From positions 1 through 64,000 of the forward strand of contig DASYXI010000031.1 in assembly GCA_035934995.1 (NCBI GenBank): a DNA stretch of 64,000 nt, in the 5' to 3' direction. The notes under the pieces were generated by a model. The model had not been told where the DNA came from and did no database searches. It worked only from the letters and a program-made list of their open reading frames with translations. Both the position numbers and the translations under genes were made by a program. Below are positions 32,833-41,419 of this stretch, piece by piece; positions within the stretch are counted from its first letter, which is position 1, and each line of letters opens with the position of its first letter. The stretch comes from REEB95 sp035934995 (GTDB lineage Bacteria; Pseudomonadota; Alphaproteobacteria; ATCC43930; CGMCC-115725).

Positions 32833-33708
32833 TCACCGCATCGAATCGCTGCCGAGGAAGCGCGAGGGATCGTTATCCGGCGGCACGGTGCGGACGATCT
32901 GGGTCGGCTTGAAATCGTCGCCGAGCGCATCGAGCGCGCGCTTGATGCCTTCGACGATGGCGCGTTCGACCACGCCGACATTGTATGCCGTTGTCCACAC
33001 CATCAGACTCAGAACCAAGGCGCCGCCGGCGAAACTCGCCAGAAAAGTCTGCGGTGCCGGCGCCGACATTACGCCTGGAACCTTGGCCGCGACCTCGATC
33101 AACGTCTTTCGCGCACGTTCGAGATCGGCAGTGGCGGGCAGGTTGATATCGACGTTCAGAAGTCGGCCGCCGTTGCGCGTGTCGTTCTTGAGCGGCGTGT
33201 TCCAGATCGCCGAATTGGGCATGAACAGGAATAGGCCGTCGAAAGTGCGCAAGCGGCAATTGAACAGGCCGATTTCCTCGACTGTGCCGCTCTGGCCGCC
33301 AACCTCGATATAGTCACCGATGCGGAACGGACGAAGCCACAGCAACATGATGCCGGCGGCGATGTTCGACAGCGTGCCTTGCAGCGCCAGACCGACGGCG
33401 AGACCGGCGGCGCCGACCACGGCAAGCAGCGAGGCGGTCTGGATGCCGAGCTGACTCAGTGCCACGATCACGGTCAAAATGACGATGGCGTAGCGCACCG
33501 CCGCGCCGAGGATCGGCTTCAGCATCGGATCGACGTGACCGACACCGCCGAGCAGCCGGCGCAACGCGCGCTCGATCCAGCCGGCGACGATGAAGCCCAC
33601 GACGAGGACCGCCAGCGAAGCGAGCACTCTCGGCATGAAGGTCTCGGCCCATTGCCAGATCACATCGGCCACGTGAGTGAGGTGTTGCAGATTGACGTCG
33701 TTCGACAT
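32833..33708 (-). CDS. mechanosensitive ion channel, MscS family
   Basis: This 291-aa integral membrane protein has three hydrophobic segments (about residues 27-45, 68-90 and 95-117). The third is the glycine/alanine-rich pore helix (AVVGAAGLAVGLALQGTLSN). The cytoplasmic beta domain follows (LRPFRIGDYIEVGGQSGTVE, FMPNSAIWN). The family opens under membrane tension to release solutes in hypo-osmotic shock, a useful partner for a trehalose-accumulating cell. Start ATG 33708 has no strong ribosome site. It is 45 bases downstream of the cydB stop on the same strand. Confidence 0.93.
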   Translation of the reverse strand: MSNDVNLQHLTHVADVIWQWAETFMPRVLASLAVLVVGFIVAGWIERALRRLLGGVGHVDPMLKPILGAAVRYAIVILTVIVALSQLGIQTASLLAVVGAAGLAVGLALQGTLSNIAAGIMLLWLRPFRIGDYIEVGGQSGTVEEIGLFNCRLRTFDGLFLFMPNSAIWNTPLKNDTRNGGRLLNVDINLPATADLERARKTLIEVAAKVPGVMSAPAPQTFLASFAGGALVLSLMVWTTAYNVGVVERAIVEGIKRALDALGDDFKPTQIVRTVPPDNDPSRFLGSDSMR

Positions 33709-33753
33709 GGTGCGCGGCGATCATGCCGAGCGCAGCCGCGATGTCAACGGCGC

Positions 33754-34767
33754 TCAGTGATAGCCGATGTCGGCGCGCACCTTGCCGCGGAACACCCAAT
33801 ACGACCAGCCGGTGTACATGAGGATGACCGGCAACAGGAACAGCGTGCCCACCAATAAGAAGGCCTGCGTGCTGGGCGCCGACGCGGCCTGCCAGAGCGT
33901 GAATTTGTATGGCACGATCATCGGCCACAGGCTGATCGTGATGCCGAAATAGGACATGAGAAAGAGCCCGATCGCGCCGATGAACGGCGCCGCCTCGGAG
34001 CGATTGTTGAGCGAGCGCCACTCCCAAAATGCCAGCACGACGGTGATGATCGGCACCGGCGACAGGAATCCGATATTGGGCCAGGCGAACCAACGGTGCG
34101 CGATGTACGGCTCGGCCAACGGCGTCCACAGGCTGACCACCACGATGGCGACGAGCACGCCGGTAAAGCAATAACGGCCGAGCCGGCGCGCCCAGTTTTG
34201 CAGATCGCCTTCGGTCTTCATGATCAGCCAGCCGGTGCCAACCAGGCCGTAGCCGAAAAGCAGCGCCAGCCCCGTGAACAGCGAGAATGGCGTGAAACAG
34301 TCGAACGCGCTGCCGCTGAACTGCCGGCCGTCGACTTGGAATCCCTGGATAAACGCCCCAAGCACGACGCCTTGGGCAAAGGTCGCGAGCGCGGAGCCGT
34401 AGCAGAAGGCGTGGTCCCAAAAGGTCCGGTGCTCGACGTCGCGATAATGGAACTCGAACGCGACGCCGCGGAAGACGAGGGCCAACAGCAACACCAGGAT
34501 CGGGAAATAGACGGCCGGCAAAATGACGGCGAAGGCCAAGGGGAAAGCCGCCAGAAGGCCGACGCCGCCGAGCACCAGCCAGGTCTCGTTGCCGTCCCAG
34601 ACCGGCGCAATTGAATTCATGATGAGGTTGCGCGCGGCGCGATCCGGCGCGAAGCCGTAGAGAATACCGACGCCAAGATCGAAGCCGTCGAACAACACGT
34701 AATAAAACACGCCGAAACCGAGAATGACGGTCCACAGGGGCACGAAATCGAACGGCAGCACGGTCAT
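33754..34767 (-). CDS. cydB: cytochrome bd-type ubiquinol oxidase subunit II
   Basis: This 337-aa polytopic membrane protein starts FDFVPLWTVILGFGVFYYVL and continues with FDGFDLGVGILYGFAP, the CydB signature. NSIAPVWDGNETWLVLGGVG is the conserved loop after the first helices. It is the partner of CydA in a quinol oxidase with high oxygen affinity. Its start overlaps the cydA stop as ATGA. No cydX or cydDC is seen in the window. Confidence 0.95.
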   Translation of the reverse strand: MTVLPFDFVPLWTVILGFGVFYYVLFDGFDLGVGILYGFAPDRAARNLIMNSIAPVWDGNETWLVLGGVGLLAAFPLAFAVILPAVYFPILVLLLALVFRGVAFEFHYRDVEHRTFWDHAFCYGSALATFAQGVVLGAFIQGFQVDGRQFSGSAFDCFTPFSLFTGLALLFGYGLVGTGWLIMKTEGDLQNWARRLGRYCFTGVLVAIVVVSLWTPLAEPYIAHRWFAWPNIGFLSPVPIITVVLAFWEWRSLNNRSEAAPFIGAIGLFLMSYFGITISLWPMIVPYKFTLWQAASAPSTQAFLLVGTLFLLPVILMYTGWSYWVFRGKVRADIGYH

Positions 34768-36170
34768 GGGGAATCCTCCGTACTGGCAACCGGCAAGGCG
34801 CGAACCGGTCCCTCCGGCCGGCCGCTGGCGATCGGCTCCTCCGGCGCTTCGGCCGGCCCGCGCCGAACGACGCGCGCCATCATCGTCAACCCGACCGGAT
34901 AGATGAGTAGGTAGACCAGAACGTACCCCGCGAGCGACAGCATGACGTCGGTTCCGGTCAGCGCCGGCGACACTGAATCAGCGGTGCGCAGCAGCCCGTA
35001 GACGGTCCACGGTTGGCGCCCGACCTCGGTGGTCGTCCAGCCGGCGATGACGGCGACGAACCCGGCCGGCGAGGCGAGCTCACACAGGCGCAGGAACCAA
35101 ACGGCCTGCAGCCGATCGCGCACCCTGAGCCACCAGCTCGCAGCGACCAGCGCCAACATCAGCAAGCCGATGCCGACCATGATACGAAAGGCGAAGAATG
35201 GAATCGCCACCGGCGGCCATTGGTCGCGCGGCCAATCCTTCAGGCCGCGGACGGTTCCATTCGGATCGTGCGTCAGGATCAGGCTGCCGAGATCCGGAAT
35301 CTCGATTGCGTCGCGGTTGGTCGCGGTCGCCTGGTCGGGTACGGCAAAAAGGATCAACGGCACGCGTGCCCCGGTCGTCCAATGCGCCTCGATCGCTGCC
35401 AGTTTCGCCGGCTGGTACTGGAGCGTGTTGAGTCCGTGTTGGTCGCCGAGAAAGATCTGCAACGGCACGAGCACGGTCAGAAGCCACAAGGTCATCGACA
35501 ACATGACGCGGCTTTCTTCGGCGAAGCGGCCGCGCCGCAAATAATAGGCGGCGACGCCGATGACGACGAAACCGGTGGTGACATAGAACCCGACGACGGT
35601 ATGCGCGAAGCGGTACGGAAACGACGGATTGAAGATGATCCGCAACCAGTCGGCTGGAAAGAACCGGCCATCGATCACCACGTATCCATCCGGCGTCTGC
35701 ATCCAGCTGTTGGCGGCGAGAATCCAGAACGCCGAGAATAACGTTCCAAGTGCAACCATGAGTGCGGCGACAAAATGCGCCCACCGCGGCACCAACTTGC
35801 GTCCGAACAGCAGCACGCCGAGAAACGCCGATTCGAGAAAAAACGCCATGATGCCTTCGTAGGCGAACAGCGGCGACAAGACGTTCGCCGTAGCATCGGC
35901 GTAGCGGCTCCAGTTGGTGCCGAATTGAAACGGCATGACGATGCCGGAGACGACGCCCATGCCGAAGGCAATCGCGAAGATGCGAGTCCAAAAGGTCGAA
36001 AGACGGAAATAGATGTCACGCCGGGTGACGAGGTGCAGGCCTTCGAGCAAGGCGATGAACGACGCCGTGCCAATGGTGAACGCCGGAAGCAGGATGTGCC
36101 AGGCGATTACCCAGGCAAATTGCAGCCGCGAAAGCAACAAAGGGCTGAATGTCGCCGCAGTTGTCGACAT
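34764..36170 (-). CDS. cydA: cytochrome bd-type ubiquinol oxidase subunit I (CIO-like, short Q-loop)
   Basis: This 468-aa catalytic subunit binds hemes b558, b595 and d. The N-terminal helix LQFAWVIAWHILLPAFTIG holds a heme-ligand His. GMGVVSGIVMPFQFGTNW and GWTTTEVGRQPWTVYGLLRT are family motifs. It is shorter than E. coli CydA (about 520 aa), consistent with the short Q-loop of cyanide-insensitive CioA-type oxidases. It is first in cydAB and divergent from the DUF1275 gene across 206 bases, which include a GAACATGTTC palindrome. Confidence 0.94.
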   Translation of the reverse strand: MSTTAATFSPLLLSRLQFAWVIAWHILLPAFTIGTASFIALLEGLHLVTRRDIYFRLSTFWTRIFAIAFGMGVVSGIVMPFQFGTNWSRYADATANVLSPLFAYEGIMAFFLESAFLGVLLFGRKLVPRWAHFVAALMVALGTLFSAFWILAANSWMQTPDGYVVIDGRFFPADWLRIIFNPSFPYRFAHTVVGFYVTTGFVVIGVAAYYLRRGRFAEESRVMLSMTLWLLTVLVPLQIFLGDQHGLNTLQYQPAKLAAIEAHWTTGARVPLILFAVPDQATATNRDAIEIPDLGSLILTHDPNGTVRGLKDWPRDQWPPVAIPFFAFRIMVGIGLLMLALVAASWWLRVRDRLQAVWFLRLCELASPAGFVAVIAGWTTTEVGRQPWTVYGLLRTADSVSPALTGTDVMLSLAGYVLVYLLIYPVGLTMMARVVRRGPAEAPEEPIASGRPEGPVRALPVASTEDSP

Positions 36171-36305
36171 CGAAGGCTCCGTCCCGATATTCGACTCGAC
36201 GAATGCTGCACTTTAAGCCGGGCGCGCCGCAAACGGTTCAACACATGATGTCGCGCGTCGATCTGTCTGTCAGCCAATGATTTTGGGTCGGAATTTGTTG
36301 CCTGC

Positions 36306-36315
36306 GAACATGTTC
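36306..36315. promoter_or_regulatory. GAACATGTTC palindrome in the cydA/DUF1275 divergent region
   Basis: A perfect 10-base palindrome lies in the intergenic region between two divergent genes. It has the same GAAC-nn-GTTC core as the two operator candidates beside the TetR gene, so it may bind a TetR-family regulator. Evidence is the symmetry alone. Confidence 0.3.
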
Positions 36316-36376
36316 AGTATGGTGCCTGGAAGCAGCCTACGCATACGATGGCGCGATTGCAGGGGAGAACGGCGCG

Positions 36377-37033
36377 ATGGCTTTGTTTGAATCGCTGTTG
36401 TTGGCGGCGCTGCTGGCGCTCGGCGCCGGCTTTGTCGACGCCTACGGCTATATAAGTCTGGGCCACGTTTTCGTCGCCAACATGACGGGGACGACCGTGC
36501 TGCTCGGCGTTGCGGCAGCGCACGGCGACGCCGCTTTGTCGGCCCATTACGTCCTGACGGTTGGCGCCTTCGCGGCCGGCGCGCTGATTGGCGCGCTGCT
36601 CAAACGCGTCAGTGGTCGCGGCTCGCTGCCATTGCTGCTCGGCGGCGTACTGCTTCTGGTGCTCGTCTTGGCGCCGTCGTCGCGGATCGAGGCGCTGGTG
36701 CTTTTGGCGGTGGTGATGGGGCTGCAAGGTGCGGCGGTGGTGCGGTTCCGCTCGATCAGCCTGCAAACCATCGTCATCACCGGCACCATCGTACGGCTCG
36801 CCGAAGGCATGGTGACGACCGTTCTGGGCGGCGGCCGGGCCGAACCGCACGTGCACGAGGCCAACGTCCACCACGCGCTGACCTGGAGCGGCTATCTCAT
36901 TGGCGCTGGCATCGGTGGCCTCGCGCTCGAGCGGCTTGGCATGCCGCTGCTGCTGCCGGCCGCTGCGATGCTCGCGGCCGCCGCGCTGCTCGGCTTGATC
37001 GAAGCGCGGGATCCCGAGCCGCGGAAAAAATAG
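36377..37033 (+). CDS. DUF1275/YoaK-family membrane protein
   Basis: This 218-aa protein has about six hydrophobic segments. The N-terminal pattern FVDAYGYISLGHVFVANMTG followed by GLQGAAVVRFRSISLQTIVI defines the YoaK/DUF1275 family of inner-membrane proteins of unknown transport function. ATG 36377 is preceded by GGGGAG at a good distance. Its stop codon lies inside the hairpin of the terminator serving the convergent solute-binding protein gene. Confidence 0.88.
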   Translation: MALFESLLLAALLALGAGFVDAYGYISLGHVFVANMTGTTVLLGVAAAHGDAALSAHYVLTVGAFAAGALIGALLKRVSGRGSLPLLLGGVLLLVLVLAPSSRIEALVLLAVVMGLQGAAVVRFRSISLQTIVITGTIVRLAEGMVTTVLGGGRAEPHVHEANVHHALTWSGYLIGAGIGGLALERLGMPLLLPAAAMLAAAALLGLIEARDPEPRKK

Positions 37034-37055
37034 GCGAGCCCACAGGCCCGCCTAT
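37025..37055 (-). terminator. intrinsic terminator for the solute-binding protein gene
   Basis: The stem pairs ATAGGCG (37030-37036) with CGCCTAT (37049-37055), extended inside by GCC/GGC around a CACA loop. On the minus strand it is followed by six T residues (A-run at 37025-37030 on plus). It sits between the convergent ends of the DUF1275 and solute-binding genes. Confidence 0.72.
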
Positions 37056-37084
37056 CCCCTCGCGCGATCGCCAGTAGGTGAAGG

Positions 37085-38101
37085 CTACGGCTTGATGCGC
37101 GCCGCCGCTTCCTTGGCGATGCTCAGATCGGCGTACTTGGCGATCTTGATGTCCTTGGTCAGGAAGCCCAGCTCGCGTTGAGTCTCGATGTTGGCTTGCA
37201 AGGCCTTAAGGTCGGGCAGCGCGTCCGGGTTGCGGTAGTAGTCCTTGCCCTTGACGAAGACCCAAGAGTCCCACACCGGCGCCGGAATCTTGGTCAGGTT
37301 GACCGCGATCTGCACCGCTTCGGCGTGGTTCTTAGGATCCTGGAACCAGCGCATGACGCGGATCGTGTCCTCCATGAAATCGACCATCGCGGCGCGGTTT
37401 TTCTTCAGCCAGCCGGCGCGCGCCACCCAGACGATCATCTGCGTCCGGCCGACTGCTTCCTTCTGTGTGAACAGCGGATGCGCCGTCTTCAACAGATCGG
37501 GATTGGTCGAGAACGGCAGCACGCCGGGAATGAGCGCGACCTTTTTCTCGTCGAGCATGTTGCGCATGTTCGGGAACGCCGCCTCGACGATGGTGACGTC
37601 TTTCCGGTCGTCCAAGTGATGCTTACGCAGCATGGCGCGCATGGCGATGTCGACGGCGCTGCCGGCGACGTTGGTCGCCAGCACCTTACCCTTGAGATCT
37701 TCGACCGTTTTGATGCCGCTGTCGTTGCGGACGAAATATTGATCGGTGTAGTAGCCCGGTACGCCGTCCTGGAAGTCGTCGCTGATGACGCGCAGATCGT
37801 CGAGCCCCGCGTTCTGGATGGCAAGCGCCAGCGACGAATAAGCGAGATCGCCGATGTCGAGTTGATCGCTGGCCAGCGCCGTGATCATCGGCGGCGTGCC
37901 CTGGAAGCGCGTCACCTCGAGCGTGTAGCTCTTGCCCATGTGCGTCATCAGCTCGGGCTTGGTCGGCAAGAGCGACGACCAATTGGCGACCGGGACGACG
38001 TAGCTGAGACTGATCTTGACCGGGTCGGCTTGCGCCGAAAGCGCGGCACAAGCGAACGCCGCCGCGAGGCACGCGGCGAGCGCGGAACGGATCACACGCA
38101 T
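37085..38101 (-). CDS. ABC transporter substrate-binding protein, NMT1/SsuA-like
   Basis: This 338-aa periplasmic binding protein has a signal peptide ALAACLAAAFACAALSAQA and then a type II solute-binding fold. Segments include ISLSYVVPVANWSSL, SDQLDIGDLAYSSLA and EDLKGKVLATNVAGSAVDIA, as in nitrate/sulfonate/taurine or thiamine-precursor binding proteins. ATG 38101 has GGGGAGG upstream. No permease or ATPase genes are adjacent, so partners lie elsewhere. Upstream is an operator-like palindrome shared with the TetR/SDR intergenic region, suggesting joint control with the SDR-ligase-amidohydrolase genes. Confidence 0.85.
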   Translation of the reverse strand: MRVIRSALAACLAAAFACAALSAQADPVKISLSYVVPVANWSSLLPTKPELMTHMGKSYTLEVTRFQGTPPMITALASDQLDIGDLAYSSLALAIQNAGLDDLRVISDDFQDGVPGYYTDQYFVRNDSGIKTVEDLKGKVLATNVAGSAVDIAMRAMLRKHHLDDRKDVTIVEAAFPNMRNMLDEKKVALIPGVLPFSTNPDLLKTAHPLFTQKEAVGRTQMIVWVARAGWLKKNRAAMVDFMEDTIRVMRWFQDPKNHAEAVQIAVNLTKIPAPVWDSWVFVKGKDYYRNPDALPDLKALQANIETQRELGFLTKDIKIAKYADLSIAKEAAARIKP

Positions 38102-38183
38102 TGGTCCTCCCCTGAGAGTGAGCGCCCGCCGTCATTTTTCGTGCGCGATCCGTGCGCCGGACCGCGCCGCGGCAGCTATTTTA

Positions 38184-38193
38184 GAACGCGTTC
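38184..38193. promoter_or_regulatory. candidate TetR operator upstream of the solute-binding protein gene
   Basis: Perfect palindrome GAACGCGTTC. Read on the minus strand, the surrounding bases (AGTGAACGCGTTC and flanks) match the site at 38954-38965 at roughly 20 of 25 positions. It lies between the TetR gene stop and the solute-binding protein start, at a promoter-like distance. Confidence 0.6.
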
Positions 38194-38232
38194 ACTATTG
38201 GACCCGGTCTGGGCTTTGTCAAGCTGACGGGG

Positions 38233-38889
38233 TCAGCGTTGCGGCCGCAAGCCGTCGACCAGCACCTGCAGCACGCGGCGGAGCGCCGTCAGCCCGTGCG
38301 CGAGATTAGGTTCGTGCTGGTCGTCGGCGAGCCAGCGGCGCACTTCGGCGCTGTAGATGTCGAAAATTGCGCGGGCGACCAGCATGTCGTCGCCGGTCGC
38401 GACGATGATTCCGTCCGCACGGGCGCGCGCCACCACGGCGGCGACGCCAGCGACGATCCGGTCGCGATGCGTCTGAAAACGATGGGCCTCCGGCCCGTGC
38501 GTGTAGAAGGTCAGCTCGCGCAACAGGAAGCGCGCGAGGTTCGGCTGCCGCGTGAAATAGGCATAGAAGTCGTGGAACACCGCGACCAGCCGGTCGGCGA
38601 GCACCGGCGCCGATGACGATTGCGCGAAAGCTTGCGCTGCGAGCTCGATCAGTTCGTCGTTGAAAATCAGAAACAGCAGGTCGCGTTTGTCGGCTGCGTA
38701 GGTGAAGAGCGTGCCGAGACCAACGCCCGCACGCTTGGCGATGGCGCGCGTCGTAGTGGCGTCATAGCCCTTCTCGACGAACAGTTCACGCGCTGCCCGG
38801 CGGATGTTGCCAAGCCGGCGGGCCTTGCTGCGCTCGCGCAGTCCGCCCGCAACCGTGCGGCCGCCGCCACGAATCATCGGTGTCGCCAC
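38233..38889 (-). CDS. TetR/AcrR-family transcriptional regulator
   Basis: This 218-aa protein has an N-terminal helix-turn-helix NIRRAARELFVEKGYDATTT followed by RAIAKRAGVGLGTLFTYAAD, and a C-terminal ligand-binding helical domain. The start is GTG 38889, nine bases after AAGGAG; longer readings cross the divergent promoter. It is divergent from an SDR gene and upstream (same strand) of the solute-binding gene. Matching palindromes flank it on both sides. It probably represses the neighbouring catabolic genes until an acyl or aromatic effector binds, by inference. Confidence 0.9.
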   Translation of the reverse strand: MATPMIRGGGRTVAGGLRERSKARRLGNIRRAARELFVEKGYDATTTRAIAKRAGVGLGTLFTYAADKRDLLFLIFNDELIELAAQAFAQSSSAPVLADRLVAVFHDFYAYFTRQPNLARFLLRELTFYTHGPEAHRFQTHRDRIVAGVAAVVARARADGIIVATGDDMLVARAIFDIYSAEVRRWLADDQHEPNLAHGLTALRRVLQVLVDGLRPQR

Positions 38890-38953
38890 GGGCGATGTCT
38901 CCTTGCGCTGGCCGGCGCCCGCGCTTGACAGTGGCGTGGGCTCAGGCCAAAAG

Positions 38954-38965
38954 TGAACACGTTCA
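38954..38965. promoter_or_regulatory. candidate TetR operator in the tetR/SDR divergent region
   Basis: Interrupted palindrome TGAAC-AC-GTTCA, central in the 119-base region between the divergent tetR and SDR genes. Its extended sequence AGTGAACACGTTC is nearly identical to the reverse strand at 38184-38193 and its flanks. Confidence 0.62.
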
Positions 38966-39008
38966 AAATAATCCGGCGTCGAGGCTCGACGCAAGGGGAG
39001 CGCAGAGA

Positions 39009-39770
39009 ATGGCGCAGCGCAAGACGGCATTGGTGACCGGCGCCGCCAGCGGCATCGGTGCCGCGGCGGCCGTGGCGCTCGCGCGCGCTGGATACGACGT
39101 CGCCATCAATTACAGCCGCAGCGCCGGCCCCGCGCGCGAGGTCGCCGCGCAAGCGCAGAAACTTGGCGCGCAGACATTGCTCTGCCAGTGCGACGTTGCC
39201 GACGATGTCGCCGTGCGTGCGATGCTTGGCGACGTCGCGACGAAGTTTGCGCGCCTCGATGCGCTGATCAACAACGCCGGCACGACGACCGAAATTCGGC
39301 CGAAGGATTTCGACGCGATGACGATCGAGGAATGGGATCGCGTCTTCGCCGTCAACGTCCGCGGCATATTCTCGGTGACGCGTGCGGCGCTGCCGCTGCT
39401 GCGCAAGGCGCCGCATCCCGCAATCGTCAACACCGCCAGCATCGTCGGCCTGCGTCCCGGCCCACAGCCACTGCCTTATGCCGCCAGCAAGGCGGCGGTG
39501 GTCAATTTGACCAAGACGCTCGCTTTCAATCTCGGCCCTGAAATCCGCGTCAATGCCGTGGCACCGGGCTGGATGGAAGGCGATTGGATGAAGCGCATGC
39601 TCAAGGACAAGTACGATGATCTGATGGGCCGGCGCGCCAAGCTTACGCCGCTGAAGCGCGTCGTGACCGCCGAAGACGTCGCCGAGACGATGCTGTCGCT
39701 CATCGAAGGCAACCGCTTCGTCACCGGCGAGATCGTCGTCGTCGACGGCGGATTTTCGAGTTCGACCTGA
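39009..39770 (+). CDS. short-chain dehydrogenase/reductase
   Basis: This 253-aa classical SDR has cofactor motif TALVTGAASGIGAAAAVALA, LINNAG, catalytic Ser in VNTASIVG and YAASKAA (Tyr-x-x-x-Lys), ending VVVDGGFSSST. Start ATG 39009 follows AAGGGGAG by eight bases. It overlaps the next ligase gene by one base (TGATG), so they are coupled. It would oxidise or reduce an alcohol or ketone intermediate in the pathway under TetR control. Confidence 0.92.
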   Translation: MAQRKTALVTGAASGIGAAAAVALARAGYDVAINYSRSAGPAREVAAQAQKLGAQTLLCQCDVADDVAVRAMLGDVATKFARLDALINNAGTTTEIRPKDFDAMTIEEWDRVFAVNVRGIFSVTRAALPLLRKAPHPAIVNTASIVGLRPGPQPLPYAASKAAVVNLTKTLAFNLGPEIRVNAVAPGWMEGDWMKRMLKDKYDDLMGRRAKLTPLKRVVTAEDVAETMLSLIEGNRFVTGEIVVVDGGFSSST

Positions 39771-41413
39771 TGCTGCCCGGCGTCGTGCCGTTTCCACCCG
39801 CGTTCGCCGACCGCTATCGCGCCAAGGGCTATTGGCGCGACCGGCCGTTGCGCGACGAGTTCGCCGACGTGTGGCGCAAGTTCGCTGATCGCGTTGCGCT
39901 CATCGACGGTAACCGGCGCTATAACTACGCCGATATCGACCGCATCACCGACAACCTTGCGCTCAACCTGCTCGATCTCGGTCTCAAGCCGACCGACCGG
40001 GTGGTGCCGACATTGCCGAACGTCGCGGAGTTCGTGTTCCTATATTTCGCACTGCAGAAAATCGGCGCCATCCCCATCGCCGCGCTGGTGACGCATCGCT
40101 ACAGCGAGATCAATCAGTTCGTGGACATCGCGCAGGCGACGGCGTGCGTCTATCCCGAACGGATCGGCGATTTCGTCTTCGGTCCGGTGATCAAGCGCAT
40201 CGCCGACGAGAATCCGTGTCTCAAGCTGCGGTTGGTCCTCGGCCGGCCGGGAGCGGGCGAGGTGTCGCTGATCGAGCTGATCGAGAAGCCCGCGAAGACG
40301 CCGAAGAGTCGACTGACCGGCATCGCGCTCGATCCGACCGATCCGTGCATCTTCCAGCTCTCGGGCGGTACCACCGGTATTCCCAAGCTGATTCCGCGCA
40401 CCCACAACGACTATGCGTACAATTCCAAAGCGGCGGCTTCGGTCTGCGAAGTCGGCGCCGCGTCCGTGCTGCTGCTGACCTTGCCAATCGCGCACAATCT
40501 GCCGCTCGCGTGTCCGGGCATTCAGGGCTTTTTCTTCAACGGCGGCAGCGTCGTGCTCAGCCCGACGGCGCGACCGGAGGACATATTTCCCCTGGTGGAG
40601 AAACATCGCATCACGCACATCAAAGTCGTGCCGGCACTGCTGATCCGCCTCATCAACAGCGCCGAAGTTCGGCAGTACGACACCGCGTCGGTGCGCTACA
40701 TCCAGAGTGGCGGGCAGCGGCTGCAGCCCGAGGTGCGGCTGAAAACGCGGGAGCTGATTCCGACCGCCTTCGTGCAGGAAAATTTCGGCATGTCGGAAGG
40801 CATGCTGTTCTTCGTCCGCCGCGGCGATCCGGACGACGTGCGGCTTGAAACCGTCGGCCGGCCGATCTCGCCGGACGACGAGGTGCGGCTTTTGGACGAC
40901 GACGACAACGAAGTGGCGGTCGGCGAAGTCGGCGAGCTTTGCGTCCGCGGTCCGTACACCTTGCGCGGCTACTATGGCGCAGCGGAGCACAACAAAAAGG
41001 CGTTCACGTCGGACGGATTCTATCGTTCGGGCGATCTGATGCGCCAACACCCGTCCGGCAATTACATGGTCGAAGGCCGCAAGAAGGATCTGATCAATCG
41101 GGGTGGCGAGAAAATCAGCGCCGAAGAGATCGAGAATCTGATCCTGCAGCACCCGGCCGTGCAGAACGTCGCGTGCATTCCGGTGCCGGATTCCAATCTC
41201 GGCGAGCGCATGTGCGCCTGCGTCATCGCGCAGAAGGGCAGGAACCTGACGCTCGACGAGCTGGTGAAATTCCTCGCCGCCAAGGAGATCGCCAAGTTCA
41301 AGCTGCCGGAACGACTGCAGCTGATGACCGAATTTCCGCTGTCGACCTTCGGCAAGGTATCGAAGAAGGCGTTGGCCGAGATGATTTCAAATCCGGCGGC
41401 AACGGCGCGCTGA
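39770..41413 (+). CDS. AMP-forming aryl acid/acyl-CoA ligase (DhbE/EntE-like)
   Basis: This 547-aa ANL-superfamily adenylating enzyme has P-loop-like motif FQLSGGTTGIPKLIPRTHND, A5 motif QENFGMSEG, YRSGDLMRQHPSGNYMVEGR and C-terminal catalytic Lys region FPLSTFGKVSKKAL. The N-terminus PFPPAFADRYRAKGYWRD resembles 2,3-dihydroxybenzoate-AMP ligases, suggesting an aromatic acid substrate. No carrier protein or peptide synthetase genes are near, so CoA is the likely acceptor. It is coupled to the SDR and 6 bases ahead of the amidohydrolase. Confidence 0.86.
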   Translation: MLPGVVPFPPAFADRYRAKGYWRDRPLRDEFADVWRKFADRVALIDGNRRYNYADIDRITDNLALNLLDLGLKPTDRVVPTLPNVAEFVFLYFALQKIGAIPIAALVTHRYSEINQFVDIAQATACVYPERIGDFVFGPVIKRIADENPCLKLRLVLGRPGAGEVSLIELIEKPAKTPKSRLTGIALDPTDPCIFQLSGGTTGIPKLIPRTHNDYAYNSKAAASVCEVGAASVLLLTLPIAHNLPLACPGIQGFFFNGGSVVLSPTARPEDIFPLVEKHRITHIKVVPALLIRLINSAEVRQYDTASVRYIQSGGQRLQPEVRLKTRELIPTAFVQENFGMSEGMLFFVRRGDPDDVRLETVGRPISPDDEVRLLDDDDNEVAVGEVGELCVRGPYTLRGYYGAAEHNKKAFTSDGFYRSGDLMRQHPSGNYMVEGRKKDLINRGGEKISAEEIENLILQHPAVQNVACIPVPDSNLGERMCACVIAQKGRNLTLDELVKFLAAKEIAKFKLPERLQLMTEFPLSTFGKVSKKALAEMISNPAATAR

Positions 41414-41419
41414 GGCTCC

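Noticed and set aside
39770..41413. Aryl-acid ligase as part of a siderophore pathway
   Set aside because: DhbE/EntE resemblance suggested it, but no isochorismatase, carrier protein or peptide synthetase genes are nearby.
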